This document shows positions 19,201-26,895 of a DNA stretch of 64,000 bases, piece by piece. Position numbers and translations under genes: made by a program. Location of the stretch: positions 2,604,001 through 2,668,000 of the forward strand of contig NZ_JASD01000008.1 of the NCBI RefSeq assembly GCF_000622385.1. Direction: 5' to 3'. Below the pieces are notes generated by a model. That model was not told the DNA's origin. It was given only the letters and a program-made list of their open reading frames with translations, and did not search any database. Position 1 is the stretch's first letter. Each line of letters starts with the position of its first letter. The DNA is from Sulfitobacter noctilucicola (lineage in GTDB: Bacteria; Pseudomonadota; Alphaproteobacteria; Rhodobacterales; Rhodobacteraceae).

Positions 19201-19700
19201 ACAGACCGGACAAAGCGTTGATAAAGATTGCGGAGATGCGCAGCAAAGGGCCGCGCTTTTTGCTGGAATGGGCGCAAAAGCGCTGGGCGTGGGAAAAGCA
19301 GAAACGCAGCCAGACGGGTGATGTGCCAACCGTCGGCACGGGGGCGGAGTTCAACAATCTCAAGGTGCAGGACGCATTTCTCGAAGCGGTCGGCAAGTAC
19401 AAGACACCGAAGTGGGATGGACCGCTTGCGCTTTTCCGTCCCGCGCTTGACCGTCATTGGGCGGTCACCGGCGGCAACTGGGTAAGTCAGGAACGCGAGT
19501 ATGTGTTCGAGGACAACCAGTGGCGCCAATTCGCGCCACAGCTTGAGGTGATCGAAGTGCCGGGCAATCACGAAAGCATGGTGCTCGCACCAAATGTCAC
19601 CACGCTGGCGCAAGAAGTTGGCGAAGCTATTGCACGAGGCTTGCAGTCGCAAGGCGCAGAAGCGCCCGATGTCTGGTCACAGGCGACAGCGGCGGAATGA
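13221..19700 (+). CDS. type I polyketide synthase, KS-AT-KR-DH-ACP-TE
   Basis: A single-module PKS of about 2159 residues (numbering from ATG 13221; ATG 13164 is also possible). The ketosynthase (~10-440) has Cys185 in ACSTS, His321 in HGTGT and His361 in NIGHLD. The acyltransferase (~520-850) has Ser634 in GHSMGE. A structural subdomain precedes the ketoreductase (ITGGFGGIG near 1175, catalytic Tyr in TDYVAAN). A dehydratase-like fold follows (His in DQHRTTDG, Asp in HAGLMDLA), then an ACP (Ser1811 in LGGHSL) and a thioesterase (Ser1957 in GYSGGG). No enoylreductase or methyltransferase is seen. The product would be an alpha,beta-unsaturated or hydroxy acid. Its stop overlaps the next gene. 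Confidence 0.93.
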   Translation: MTTSEKHPQRGEDIAIVGLSVNVPGAAGVDAYWANLAQGVESIRRLSEQELLDAGETAQTLAQKNYVPAAALLEGFDTFDADFFGFSPKDAAILDPQHRKFLEVAWEAMEQAGHPPETIPGPVGVYAGCGMGSYFYFNICSNPDLVDDVGMFLLRHTGNDKDFLSTRVSHVFDLKGPSINLQTACSTSLVAIHYACQALRAGEIDMALAGGVTIELPQGRGYVFKENEILSPDGHCHAFDHRAQGTVFGSGAGAVALRRLSDAVADGDHIWAVIKGSAVNNDGAAKAGYLAPSVDGQTQAIAAALDAAGVKAQSIGMVECHGTGTYLGDPIEVAALTEAYRAQTDAVDFCRIGSVKTNIGHLDTAAGVAGLAKATLALHHKQMPPSLGYEAPNPAIPFNGSPFSVNDTLTDWQAGDGPRRAAVNALGVGGTNAHTILEEAPLRAPSEESDWPFHALTVSGASKAALDANTKALVQHLRQHPDQPLADVAYTLKNGRRAFEKRRVVVAETHEEAAQLLENADTRRVFTHDTLGDAPEVVFMFPGGGAQYVGMARDLYETEPEFAEWMDKGLEHLAPQLDYDIRAIWLPQDAQSDEATERLKTPSVQLPLIAIVEYALAKLWMSWGVQPAAMVGHSMGENVAACLAGVMSFENLIDLVLLRGRLFDEVPAGGMLSISAPLGAIAPLLGDDLDIASVNAPELIAVSGPQAALDAMQERLAGAGLEYQRIAIDIAAHSRMLEPILDRYRDFLAGLDLQAPQMPFVSNRSGALITADEATSPDYWVGQLRNTVNFADCITTLSAPRKRIYLEVGPGKALSALAQMSETVAPAQVLSSLRHPEQDIADDMYFVSVIGRLWACGLDADWSQIWGEARRNRVVLPTYQFQRAQYFIEPGKAAVIEAAPLLERRDNMEDWGSVPAWRPRLAETEIDVATELALAPSKWLFFTDEEGVAAPVVARLRDAGHLVTCVRAGDAFAQTDKETYTIAPEQGRAGYDQLIAAVAEQERSPDRIAHFWLTDDHVAPRPGSSKFDRNLEQGFWSLTWLAQALSEAGLDAPLHLSVFTAGAAQVKGEDVPHPEEAMVSGPAGVFGRELPGVTCDQIDLEPQAKIDDTAKGWFAKRPPETDENDDDLTDRLLEELTAVSGNRVVAYRGAKRFEQSYKPVPLGPNDKAAFRDGGTYLITGGFGGIGQTLAADILRENKAAVILLSREALPERSLWDSYLSTHDTSDRTARRMRAAMRLEEIAKMGGGTLEVAAADVANLAQMRRVVSDLTERYGSVTGVIHAAGTLDDAPLLAKSDARIDAVLAPKVQGLRVIDQVLPDGALELLVLFSSTSTATRAAGQTDYVAANAWLNAFAAARRGGKTKVVAVNWGIWSDVGMAASALQGGAGDVLPPRQIDSALIKQAGADSAGDPVFTAPLSTDHWILDQHRTTDGQAILPGTGYIAVLAEAAAAQGLAGFEISDLYFLRALPVEAGTSRELQLTLHPEGDGFAVEMRSDCRLQGKSGWQLHAQAMVSPPQVARPNALDLAAIESRCPDTQTAPEGGRLKTAQEAHLDFGPRWHVLQNTRTGAGEGLADLSLPVALESDLRDGHVLHAGLMDLATGWAMELVPGYDTSHLWVPVSYGMIRVHAPLPARIRSWVRLSDGAASDGFARFDIALTDVFGNVLVEVGDFEMKRLEGGFGTTPLTSAEVRFEDEDDSGADLTPAEERLAYLVSQGIRAEEGPQALRRALALDVPQVMVSSVPLAQLIAQANQPVQDSAPVGQSFERPDLDGSFVAPRNRIEERLADLWQNLLGVSPVGVEDSFFDLGGHSLIAVRLFASIKREFKVEFPISVLFEAPTIAKCAALIAAETGDAGDLADGEVTAAPVERFEFLVPLNQSDRTDAPPLFIVAGMFGNVLNLRHLALPFSKERRVYGVQARGLIGETDPHRDVSAAAADYLAEIKRVQPQGPYLVAGYSGGGITAYEMAQQLRDAGDAVGAVILLDTPLPVRPSLNRPDKALIKIAEMRSKGPRFLLEWAQKRWAWEKQKRSQTGDVPTVGTGAEFNNLKVQDAFLEAVGKYKTPKWDGPLALFRPALDRHWAVTGGNWVSQEREYVFEDNQWRQFAPQLEVIEVPGNHESMVLAPNVTTLAQEVGEAIARGLQSQGAEAPDVWSQATAAE

Positions 19701-20704
19701 CTTCGATGACCTCTCCCCGCGTGCTTGTGGTGCTTTTGAATTATCGCACGGCCCAGATGACCCTCAAGGCGGCACAGGCCGCTTTGGCGGACATGCCGAA
19801 GACCGCAGAGCTTGTGATTGTCGATAACGCTTCGGGCGACGGGTCCGCTGAAGTCTTGGGGCAGGCCATCAAAGATAATAATTGGGACGCAGGCGATCGT
19901 GTCCGGCTGATCCTGTCACCGGTCAATGGCGGCTTTGGCGCGGGCAATAACCTTGGCATGCAGGCTGGCATGTCGGACGGCACAAAGCCCGACTATTTTT
20001 ATATCCTGAATTCCGATGCATTTCCCGATGCCGGATGTCTGGCCGCGCTGATTGAGCATCTACAGGCCAAGCCACAGGCAGGGTTTGCCGGCAGCCACGT
20101 GCGCGGCGAAGACGGCGTGGCCCACACAACCGCATTCCGATTTCCTTCCATTGCGGGTGAATTTGAGGGCGCTGCCCGTTTCGGGCCGATTACACGCATG
20201 CTTAAGTCCTCTGTCGTCGCTCCTGATTTGCCGAGAACAACCACGCAAGTGGATTGGGTCGCGGGTGCATCTGTGCTGGTTCGCGCTTCTATGATTGACG
20301 CCATCGGCGGATTTGATGAGACCTTCTTTCTCTATTTCGAAGAAACCGATCTATGCAAACGCGCGGCAGATGCCGGATGGGAATGTTGGTATTTACCAGA
20401 GGCGGGCGTTGTCCACATCGGCTCTGTCTCTACGGGGATGAAGGAATGGCAGCGGATGCCAACCTACTGGTTCGCTTCGCGCCGTCACTATTATACGAAA
20501 AACCATGGCGCGCTCTATGCGGCCGCGGCGACGGTTGCACGTCTGGCCGGCGGCGCGATCCATGTGGTGCGGTGCAAACTGACGGGACGGCCGACACATG
20601 ATGCGCCACGGTTCCACCGTGATCTGATTGCATTTAGCCTGGGATTAAGCCCACGAGTCCGAACTGTTGAGCCCCGCCGGGCCTTACCGGAGAAAAACAC
20701 ATGA
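19697..20704 (+). CDS. GT2 family glycosyltransferase (rhamnosyltransferase-like)
   Basis: A 335-residue GT-A enzyme. The start LVVLLNYRTAQMT and VIVDNASGDGS give the nucleotide site, YILNSDAFPD the DxD-like metal motif, VDWVAGASVLVR the acceptor region and FLYFEETDLCKRAADAGW the catalytic acidic motif. It resembles WbbL/RfbN-type rhamnosyltransferases in layout. It sits between the PKS and NRPS genes, overlapping both by 4 bp, which implies it acts in the same process. It may glycosylate the assembly-line product or build the sugar that carries it. Donor sugar is unknown. Confidence 0.87.
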   Translation: MTSMTSPRVLVVLLNYRTAQMTLKAAQAALADMPKTAELVIVDNASGDGSAEVLGQAIKDNNWDAGDRVRLILSPVNGGFGAGNNLGMQAGMSDGTKPDYFYILNSDAFPDAGCLAALIEHLQAKPQAGFAGSHVRGEDGVAHTTAFRFPSIAGEFEGAARFGPITRMLKSSVVAPDLPRTTTQVDWVAGASVLVRASMIDAIGGFDETFFLYFEETDLCKRAADAGWECWYLPEAGVVHIGSVSTGMKEWQRMPTYWFASRRHYYTKNHGALYAAAATVARLAGGAIHVVRCKLTGRPTHDAPRFHRDLIAFSLGLSPRVRTVEPRRALPEKNT

Positions 20705-23700
20705 CCGCCACCTTTAGTCCCCAAGGGTTCTCTGCACTGTTGATCGGTGATGAATCCCTGACCATCGCCTGCGGTGACATGATGTTGTCGGGCGGCCACC
20801 GGCTTGAGGCTGTTATTACGGGCGATGCCACGGTTAGGGGCTGGGCCGAGGGGAAGGGTATCACCGTACTGGCGCAACCGCGTGATGCAATCGGGGCAAG
20901 TCTGCATGCGGACTGGTTGCTGAGTATCGCAAATTTAAGGATGATCCCTGACGATGTGCTGGCGCTTGGACGCAAAGGGGCGATCAACTTTCACGACGGC
21001 CCTTTGCCTGCGTATGCCGGACTGAACACGCCTGCTTGGGCCATTATCAATGGCGAGACCACGCACGGTGTAAGTTGGCATATGATGGAGGGCGGCGTGG
21101 ACGAGGGCGATCTGCTGGCCCAACAGATGATCGATATCGCGCCACAGGAGACTGCCTTCAGTCTGAACTCCAAATGCTATGCGGCAGGGATGGAGAGCTT
21201 TGGCACCGTGCTATCGCAACTGGAGGCTGACACGCTGGAGCGCAGGCCCCAAGACCTGAGCGAACGCAGCTATTTCGCCCGCGATGAACGCCCCGAGAAT
21301 ATGGGCGTTCTGGATTTCCACAAACCGGCGTCGAAGCTTGATGCGCTGGTGCGCGGGCTCGATTTCGGCAGCTATTGGAATCCGCTGACCACAGCGAAAC
21401 TTGCGGTGCCGCATGCTTTCTGGCGCATCGGGTCGCTGGAGGTCGTGACCGGAGAGACTGCCGATGCAGGACAGGTTCTGCGCGTTGGCAAAGATAGTTT
21501 GGTTATCGGTACAGAAAGCGATCCGGTGATGTTACGTGGTCTCACCGATCTGGATGGCACTGATATCGACCCGAGCGTCGTTTTCTCTGCTGGTGATGAA
21601 ATTGCGGGTGCCGATCTCCCTGCATTCAATGTCTCATCCGAACCGCGCTGGCGGCGCAGATTGTCAGCGGCTGGTCCGGTCGATCTGGTGTTTTCCCATG
21701 CGGCCATAGGGGACACTGACATGCAGTCGGTCAATGTGCCTGTACCGGCGCAGATGTCCGCTTCCGATCTTGCGGCAGTTGCCGCACTTTCCTTGCTGGG
21801 CAGCGGTGACAGCACGGACGGGTGCATCGCGCTTGCAACGACCCAAATTCATCCGCTTGCTACCGACTGGGGTCCTTTGCGCGTCACCGCTGTGGGTAAA
21901 GACAGTGCCAAAGCAAGTGTTGCGCGGATAACAAAGAACGTATCGGATGCGAAAGACGCGGGCGGCATCGCACGTGATCTGATGCTGCGCGATCCCGATC
22001 TCGGTAAGGGGCATGTGCCGCAGATTGGTCTGTCGTTCACTTCAACCCCGATCATGTCGCTTGCAGCGACCGTCTGTGTCAGTGATGGCGTGGCTGCACT
22101 GCATTTTGACGCATCGCGTCTGGACGCCCCTTCCGCCGGTCTGCTCGCTGCGCGGATTGAGGCGGCGCTGAACCTCTTTAGTGATGCGCGAACTTGCGAT
22201 GATCTTTGGGCCATGCCGCAAAGCGAACTTCAGCTGCTGCGCGACTGGAACGCAACCGACCGCGCCTACGACGCCACCCCGATCCACGCAGCGTTCGAGG
22301 CACAGGTAGCCCGCACGCCAGATGCAGACGCACTCGTGTGCGAAGGGAAGACGCTGAGTTACGCAGCACTGAACGCTGCCGCGAACCGTCTGGCGCATGT
22401 GCTACGGGGCGCGGGTTTGGCACCGGGCACGCCGGTCGGCCTTTATATGGCGCGCGGGGTTGACCTTTTGACGGGTGCGCTTGGCATCCTCAAGGCGGGC
22501 GGTGCCTATGTGCCACTTGATCCCGGTTATCCGGCTGACCGGATTGCGCATTACATCAGCGACAGCGCGGCACCCCTGATTGTCAGTCATTCGACGCTTG
22601 CCGCGAACCTGCCCGATCATTCCGCACAGGTGATCGAAATTGATACGCAGCCCGATCTTGGACAGGCCAGCCCTGACAATCCTGAACCGCGTGCGACTGC
22701 GGATGATCTTGCTTATCTTATCTATACTTCCGGCTCCACCGGCACGCCCAAAGGGGTGATGGTCAGCCATGGAAACGTCGCGAATTTCTTTGCCGGTATG
22801 GATGACCGGATTGACCACGAAGCAGGCGCTGTCTGGCTTGCCGTTACATCACTCAGTTTCGATATCTCTGTGCTTGAACTCTTTTGGACACTGGCTCGCG
22901 GGTTCAAGCTGGTGCTTGCAGGGGACGAAAGCCGTACGTTGGTCTCGAACGGGCCGATTGCGGTCTCTGACGCCAAAATGGATTTCAACCTGATGTACTG
23001 GGGGAATGATGATGGTGTCGGGCCCAAGAAATACGAGCTTTTGCTTGAAGGGGCGAAGTTCGCGGATGCAAACGGCTTTAACGCGGTCTGGACACCGGAA
23101 CGGCACTTCCATGCCTTCGGCGGTCCTTATCCCAATCCATCGGTAACCGGTGCTGCGGTTGCGGCAGTGACGCAGAATTTGGCCGTGCGGGCAGGGTCCT
23201 GCGTGGCACCACTGCACCATCCGGCCCGCATTGCCGAAGAATGGGCTGTTATCGACAATCTGACCAACGGACGGGTTGGGCTGGCCATTGCATCAGGCTG
23301 GCAGCCTGATGACTTTGTGCTGCGGCCAGAAAATACGCCGCCCGCGAACAAACCTGCGATGTATGCCGCAATCGACCAGCTGCGCAGTCTGTGGCAAGGC
23401 GATGCCGTCGAATTCCCAAAGGCGGATGGCAGCATGCATGCGGTCGTCACCCAGCCGCGTCCCGTGTCGAAAAAGCTGCCCATCTGGGTGACCACGGCGG
23501 GCAATCCTCAAACCTGGAAGGAAGCGGGCGAAATCGGCGCAAACGTACTGACCCACCTGCTGGGGCAAAGCATTCAGGAGGTCGGGGACAAGATCAAAAT
23601 CTATCATCAGGCCCTGCGTGAGGCAGGCCATGATCCAGCAGATTTCACCATAACGCTGATGCTGCACAGCTATCTGGCCGACACGCGCGAAGCCGCTGAA

Positions 23701-25254
23701 GAGGTGGCGCGTGGCCCGATGAAAGACTACCTGCGCTCTGCTGCGGCACTGATAAAACAATATGCTTGGGCATTTCCCGCATTCAAGCGCCCCGAAGGCA
23801 CATCAAATGCCTTTGATCTGGATCTTGAGGGAGTGTCCGACGAAGAGCTAGACGCGATCCTTGAGTTCGCTTTCCAACGCTATTTCAACGACAGTGGCAT
23901 GTTCGGCACCGTGGCTGACGGCGTGGCGCGGGTCGAAGCGCTCAAGCAGATCGGCGTGACCGAAGTTGCCTGTCTGATCGACTATGGCATTGATCCGGCC
24001 CTGGTCATGGAAGGGCTGAAGCCGCTGGCCGAGGTTCATAAGCTCAGCAATCAGGGCGCGGCGCTGGCGGACGATGATTTCTCGCTTGCGGCCCAGATCA
24101 TCCGGCACAAAGTCACCCATCTGCAATGTACCCCGTCTATGGCCCAAATGCTTGTGACAAATGATGAGGCGCGTATGGCATTGGGTCAGGTGTCACACCT
24201 TATGGTAGGCGGCGAGGCGCTGCCGGGATCGTTGGTAACCGCGTTGCAGTCAGCCACCCGCGCCAGCCTGCAGAACATGTATGGCCCGACTGAGACAACG
24301 ATCTGGTCGACCACCCATAAGGTTACGGATGGCACGGCGGCAACGGCACCCGTTGGAACGCCGATCGCGAACACAGAAGTCTTCATTTTGGATGACAACA
24401 TGGGCCTGCAACCTGTTGGTCAAGAAGGACATCTTTGGATCGGCGGGGATGGCGTGACACAGGGCTACTGGCAGCGCGACGTGCTTACCGCAGAGCGTTT
24501 TGTCGACAACCCGTTCGGCTCCGGCAAGATCTATGCCACCGGAGATCTGGCCGTCTGGGATGCACAAGGCTGTCTGCACTTTGCGGGTCGGGCCGATGCA
24601 CAGGTCAAAATACGGGGCCACCGGATCGAACTGGGCGAGATCGAGGCCCGCCTTGCCGAGTTGCCCGGCGTCACACAGGCGGTCGTTAGCACGGTCGAAG
24701 CGCAGGGCAGCACGCATCTGGCAGGCTACGTCACAGCGACACATGAGATTGACCCCGACACCGCCCGCGCTGCTTTGGCCAAGGTATTGCCCGATATTAT
24801 GGTGCCCAGCTACTTGATGACGCTAGATGCGATGCCCCTGACCCCGAACAAGAAGATCGACCGCAAAGCGCTGCCGATGCCCGAGCGCCGCCGCGCCTCA
24901 CGTGCACAGGCACCGGCCACGCCACAGAGCGGCACACAAGGTGTAATCGCACAGGTCTGGTCGACGCTGCTGGGTTTGTCCGATATCCGTGGTGAGGATA
25001 ACTTCTTTGCGCTGGGCGGTCATTCGCTGCTCGCTGTGCAGGCCCACCGTGACATCAAGGCAGCGCTTGGCACAGACAGCCTGTCTATCACCGATATCTT
25101 CCGGTTCCCCACGCTGGACGGACTGGCCGGCCACATCGACAAGGCGTCCGGCAATCAAACAGCGACTGCGGCCACAACGCCGGAGCCCGCAAAGTCCGAG
25201 ACAATTTCAAAGCGTCGCGCCATGCGGGCAGGGCGCAGCAAGGCAGGCACCTGA
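20701..25254 (+). CDS. NRPS: formyltransferase - C remnant - adenylation (interrupted by luciferase-like monooxygenase) - PCP
   Basis: A 1517-residue protein. Residues 1-~300 are a Fmt/ArnA-type formyltransferase with conserved Asn-x-His (INFHDGPLPAYAG) and Asp (GGVDEGD). Residues ~300-510 resemble only the end of a condensation domain; no HHxxxDG motif is present. The adenylation domain has A3 at ~672 (YTSGSTGTPKG) and A4 (FDISVLE), then is interrupted at ~753-1110 by an FMN-dependent luciferase-like monooxygenase of the MupA/Atu3671 type. It resumes with A5 (NMYGPTETT), A7 and A10 (KKIDRKAL). The PCP serine is in LGGHSLLA (~1440). Pocket residues read DILQMGMIW, close to the glycine code DILQLGLIW. 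It probably makes a formyl-aminoacyl starter for the PKS. Confidence 0.92.
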   Translation: MTATFSPQGFSALLIGDESLTIACGDMMLSGGHRLEAVITGDATVRGWAEGKGITVLAQPRDAIGASLHADWLLSIANLRMIPDDVLALGRKGAINFHDGPLPAYAGLNTPAWAIINGETTHGVSWHMMEGGVDEGDLLAQQMIDIAPQETAFSLNSKCYAAGMESFGTVLSQLEADTLERRPQDLSERSYFARDERPENMGVLDFHKPASKLDALVRGLDFGSYWNPLTTAKLAVPHAFWRIGSLEVVTGETADAGQVLRVGKDSLVIGTESDPVMLRGLTDLDGTDIDPSVVFSAGDEIAGADLPAFNVSSEPRWRRRLSAAGPVDLVFSHAAIGDTDMQSVNVPVPAQMSASDLAAVAALSLLGSGDSTDGCIALATTQIHPLATDWGPLRVTAVGKDSAKASVARITKNVSDAKDAGGIARDLMLRDPDLGKGHVPQIGLSFTSTPIMSLAATVCVSDGVAALHFDASRLDAPSAGLLAARIEAALNLFSDARTCDDLWAMPQSELQLLRDWNATDRAYDATPIHAAFEAQVARTPDADALVCEGKTLSYAALNAAANRLAHVLRGAGLAPGTPVGLYMARGVDLLTGALGILKAGGAYVPLDPGYPADRIAHYISDSAAPLIVSHSTLAANLPDHSAQVIEIDTQPDLGQASPDNPEPRATADDLAYLIYTSGSTGTPKGVMVSHGNVANFFAGMDDRIDHEAGAVWLAVTSLSFDISVLELFWTLARGFKLVLAGDESRTLVSNGPIAVSDAKMDFNLMYWGNDDGVGPKKYELLLEGAKFADANGFNAVWTPERHFHAFGGPYPNPSVTGAAVAAVTQNLAVRAGSCVAPLHHPARIAEEWAVIDNLTNGRVGLAIASGWQPDDFVLRPENTPPANKPAMYAAIDQLRSLWQGDAVEFPKADGSMHAVVTQPRPVSKKLPIWVTTAGNPQTWKEAGEIGANVLTHLLGQSIQEVGDKIKIYHQALREAGHDPADFTITLMLHSYLADTREAAEEVARGPMKDYLRSAAALIKQYAWAFPAFKRPEGTSNAFDLDLEGVSDEELDAILEFAFQRYFNDSGMFGTVADGVARVEALKQIGVTEVACLIDYGIDPALVMEGLKPLAEVHKLSNQGAALADDDFSLAAQIIRHKVTHLQCTPSMAQMLVTNDEARMALGQVSHLMVGGEALPGSLVTALQSATRASLQNMYGPTETTIWSTTHKVTDGTAATAPVGTPIANTEVFILDDNMGLQPVGQEGHLWIGGDGVTQGYWQRDVLTAERFVDNPFGSGKIYATGDLAVWDAQGCLHFAGRADAQVKIRGHRIELGEIEARLAELPGVTQAVVSTVEAQGSTHLAGYVTATHEIDPDTARAALAKVLPDIMVPSYLMTLDAMPLTPNKKIDRKALPMPERRRASRAQAPATPQSGTQGVIAQVWSTLLGLSDIRGEDNFFALGGHSLLAVQAHRDIKAALGTDSLSITDIFRFPTLDGLAGHIDKASGNQTATAATTPEPAKSETISKRRAMRAGRSKAGT

Positions 25255-25946
25255 TGGGCATGCGCGACCCGAAGATGCACGCAACTATCGCGCCACAGAT
25301 CGCAGCGCTTTATGATCTTCCTGTCGCGGTCGGTGTCACTGACCCCCGCGTGGCGCAACCTGAACCGATGGGCCGTGAGGCGCGCCATTTGAGGCGTGCA
25401 TTTCCGGTCCGTAAACGAGAATTCGCAGCAGGGCGAACGGCGGCCCGTCAGGCCATGACCGCGCTTGGCCGATCCCCCGAACCGATACCAGCACATCCAG
25501 ATCGCGCGCCGCACTGGCCAGAGGGGCTGAGTGGCAGCATCTCGCACACAGGGAAGTTGTGCGCGGCTGTGCTGACCACAGCGCCGTTTCATCTGGGGCT
25601 GGATATGGAAGAGAATGCCGATCTGGAGGTTGGTCTGCTGGCGACCATCTGCTCGGACCGCGAGCTTGCACACATTGATGGACCTTACAGGTTGCGACTG
25701 GCCAAGCTTATTTTCTGCGCAAAAGAAGCCGCCTATAAAGCCCAATATCCGATCACGCGTACGCTTTTCGGGTTCGATCATATTGAGATATCGCTTGATC
25801 TGGCGCAGCAACGCTTTACCGCAGCATTTACAAAACCTGTGGGGTGCTTTGCTGTGGGCGATAAAATGCCGGGCAAGTTCGACGGGATTGAGGATCATCT
25901 TGTCACAGCGGTCTGGACAGATCACGGTGGCTGCAAAGGAGCCTGA
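25254..25946 (+). CDS. 4'-phosphopantetheinyl transferase (EntD/Sfp-like)
   Basis: A 230-residue enzyme that converts apo-ACP/PCP to holo forms with CoA. The family motifs are present: LSGSISHTGKLCAA, GLDMEENADLE (metal-binding Asp) and FCAKEAAYKAQYP (the F/W-x-x-K-E-x-x-x-K motif). Its ATG overlaps the NRPS stop (TGATG), so it is a dedicated activator of the adjacent ACP and PCP domains. The length and the layout with an N-terminal DPRV and RREF-like basic region match the EntD subgroup. Confidence 0.93.
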   Translation: MGMRDPKMHATIAPQIAALYDLPVAVGVTDPRVAQPEPMGREARHLRRAFPVRKREFAAGRTAARQAMTALGRSPEPIPAHPDRAPHWPEGLSGSISHTGKLCAAVLTTAPFHLGLDMEENADLEVGLLATICSDRELAHIDGPYRLRLAKLIFCAKEAAYKAQYPITRTLFGFDHIEISLDLAQQRFTAAFTKPVGCFAVGDKMPGKFDGIEDHLVTAVWTDHGGCKGA

Positions 25947-25950
25947 TCAG

Positions 25951-26895
25951 ATGTCACGATGGACCCGCCGTGCGGCGATGGGGGTGCTGGCGCTCACCGG
26001 AGCCTACGCAGCCTACGCTTATGTCACAGGGCGGCGAGGCAAAGATGTTGCCGATGCGCTTTATTCCAATCCGTTGCCGCGCCCCGAGGGAAGTCTGTCG
26101 GTTTACCATCTGGGTCATTCTTTGGTGGGACGCGACATGCCCGCGATGCTTGCGCAGCTTGCGGGCGACGGCCACGAATATGATAGCCAGCTTGGCTGGG
26201 GGACCTCGCTCAAAGAACATTGGGAGCCTGATTTGCCCGTTAACGGGTTCGAGCAGGAAAACGATCGTCCTCGTTTTCGGGCCGCCAAAGAGGCGCTTCA
26301 GTCAGGTGGATATGATGCGGTTGTGCTGACGGAGATGGTCGAGATTGCCGATGCTGTCCGCTACCACGACAGTGCAGAATATTTGGCAAGATGGGCAGGT
26401 CTGGCGTGGGATGCCAACCCGAAGGCGCGTATCTACCTTTACGAGACATGGCACCACACCAATGACAATGCTGGCTGGCTTGAGCGAATTGATAGTGATC
26501 TTCGCACGTATTGGCAGGGACGCGTGATCTACCCCGCACTTGCGGCGGGGGATGCGCCTATTCATCTGATCCCTGCGGGGCAGGTGAAAGCGGCATTTGT
26601 ACGCAGCATTGAGGAACGCGGTGGCGTGGCCGAAGTCCAAGGTGTGAACGATCTTTTTGCCAAGCGTGACGATGGCACGCCGGATACCATTCACTTTAAC
26701 GATCTGGGTGCCTATCTGGTTGCGCTTACCCACTACGCTGTTCTTTATCACCGGTCGCCAATCGGTTTGCCGAATGTTTTGATGCGTGCGGATGGGACGC
26801 CCGCGACGGCACCGTCACCCCAGGTCGCTGGGTTGATGCAGCAGATCGTCTGGGATGTTGTGCGGGCGCATCCCGAGACGGGAGTAGCGGCATGA
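25951..26895 (+). CDS. membrane-anchored SGNH-type hydrolase/acyltransferase-like protein
   Basis: A 314-residue protein. An N-terminal twin-arginine-like, hydrophobic segment (RRAAMGVLALTGAYAAYAY) should export or anchor it in the periplasm. Block I is LGHSLVG (the serine in GHS replaces the GDS of GDSL enzymes). The C-terminal catalytic pair appears as DTIHFNDLGAYL, a DxxH motif. It starts 4 bp after the phosphopantetheinyl transferase and overlaps the next gene, with which it shares LIPAGQ and the same block order. SGNH proteins in polysaccharide loci often transfer or remove acyl groups, so a role in attaching the assembly-line acyl group is inferred, not shown. Confidence 0.72.
   Translation: MSRWTRRAAMGVLALTGAYAAYAYVTGRRGKDVADALYSNPLPRPEGSLSVYHLGHSLVGRDMPAMLAQLAGDGHEYDSQLGWGTSLKEHWEPDLPVNGFEQENDRPRFRAAKEALQSGGYDAVVLTEMVEIADAVRYHDSAEYLARWAGLAWDANPKARIYLYETWHHTNDNAGWLERIDSDLRTYWQGRVIYPALAAGDAPIHLIPAGQVKAAFVRSIEERGGVAEVQGVNDLFAKRDDGTPDTIHFNDLGAYLVALTHYAVLYHRSPIGLPNVLMRADGTPATAPSPQVAGLMQQIVWDVVRAHPETGVAA

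Noticed and set aside
20701..25254. Frameshift or misassembly joining two genes in the NRPS
   Set aside because: The monooxygenase lies cleanly between A4 and A5 in one continuous frame, an arrangement known for this luciferase-like family.
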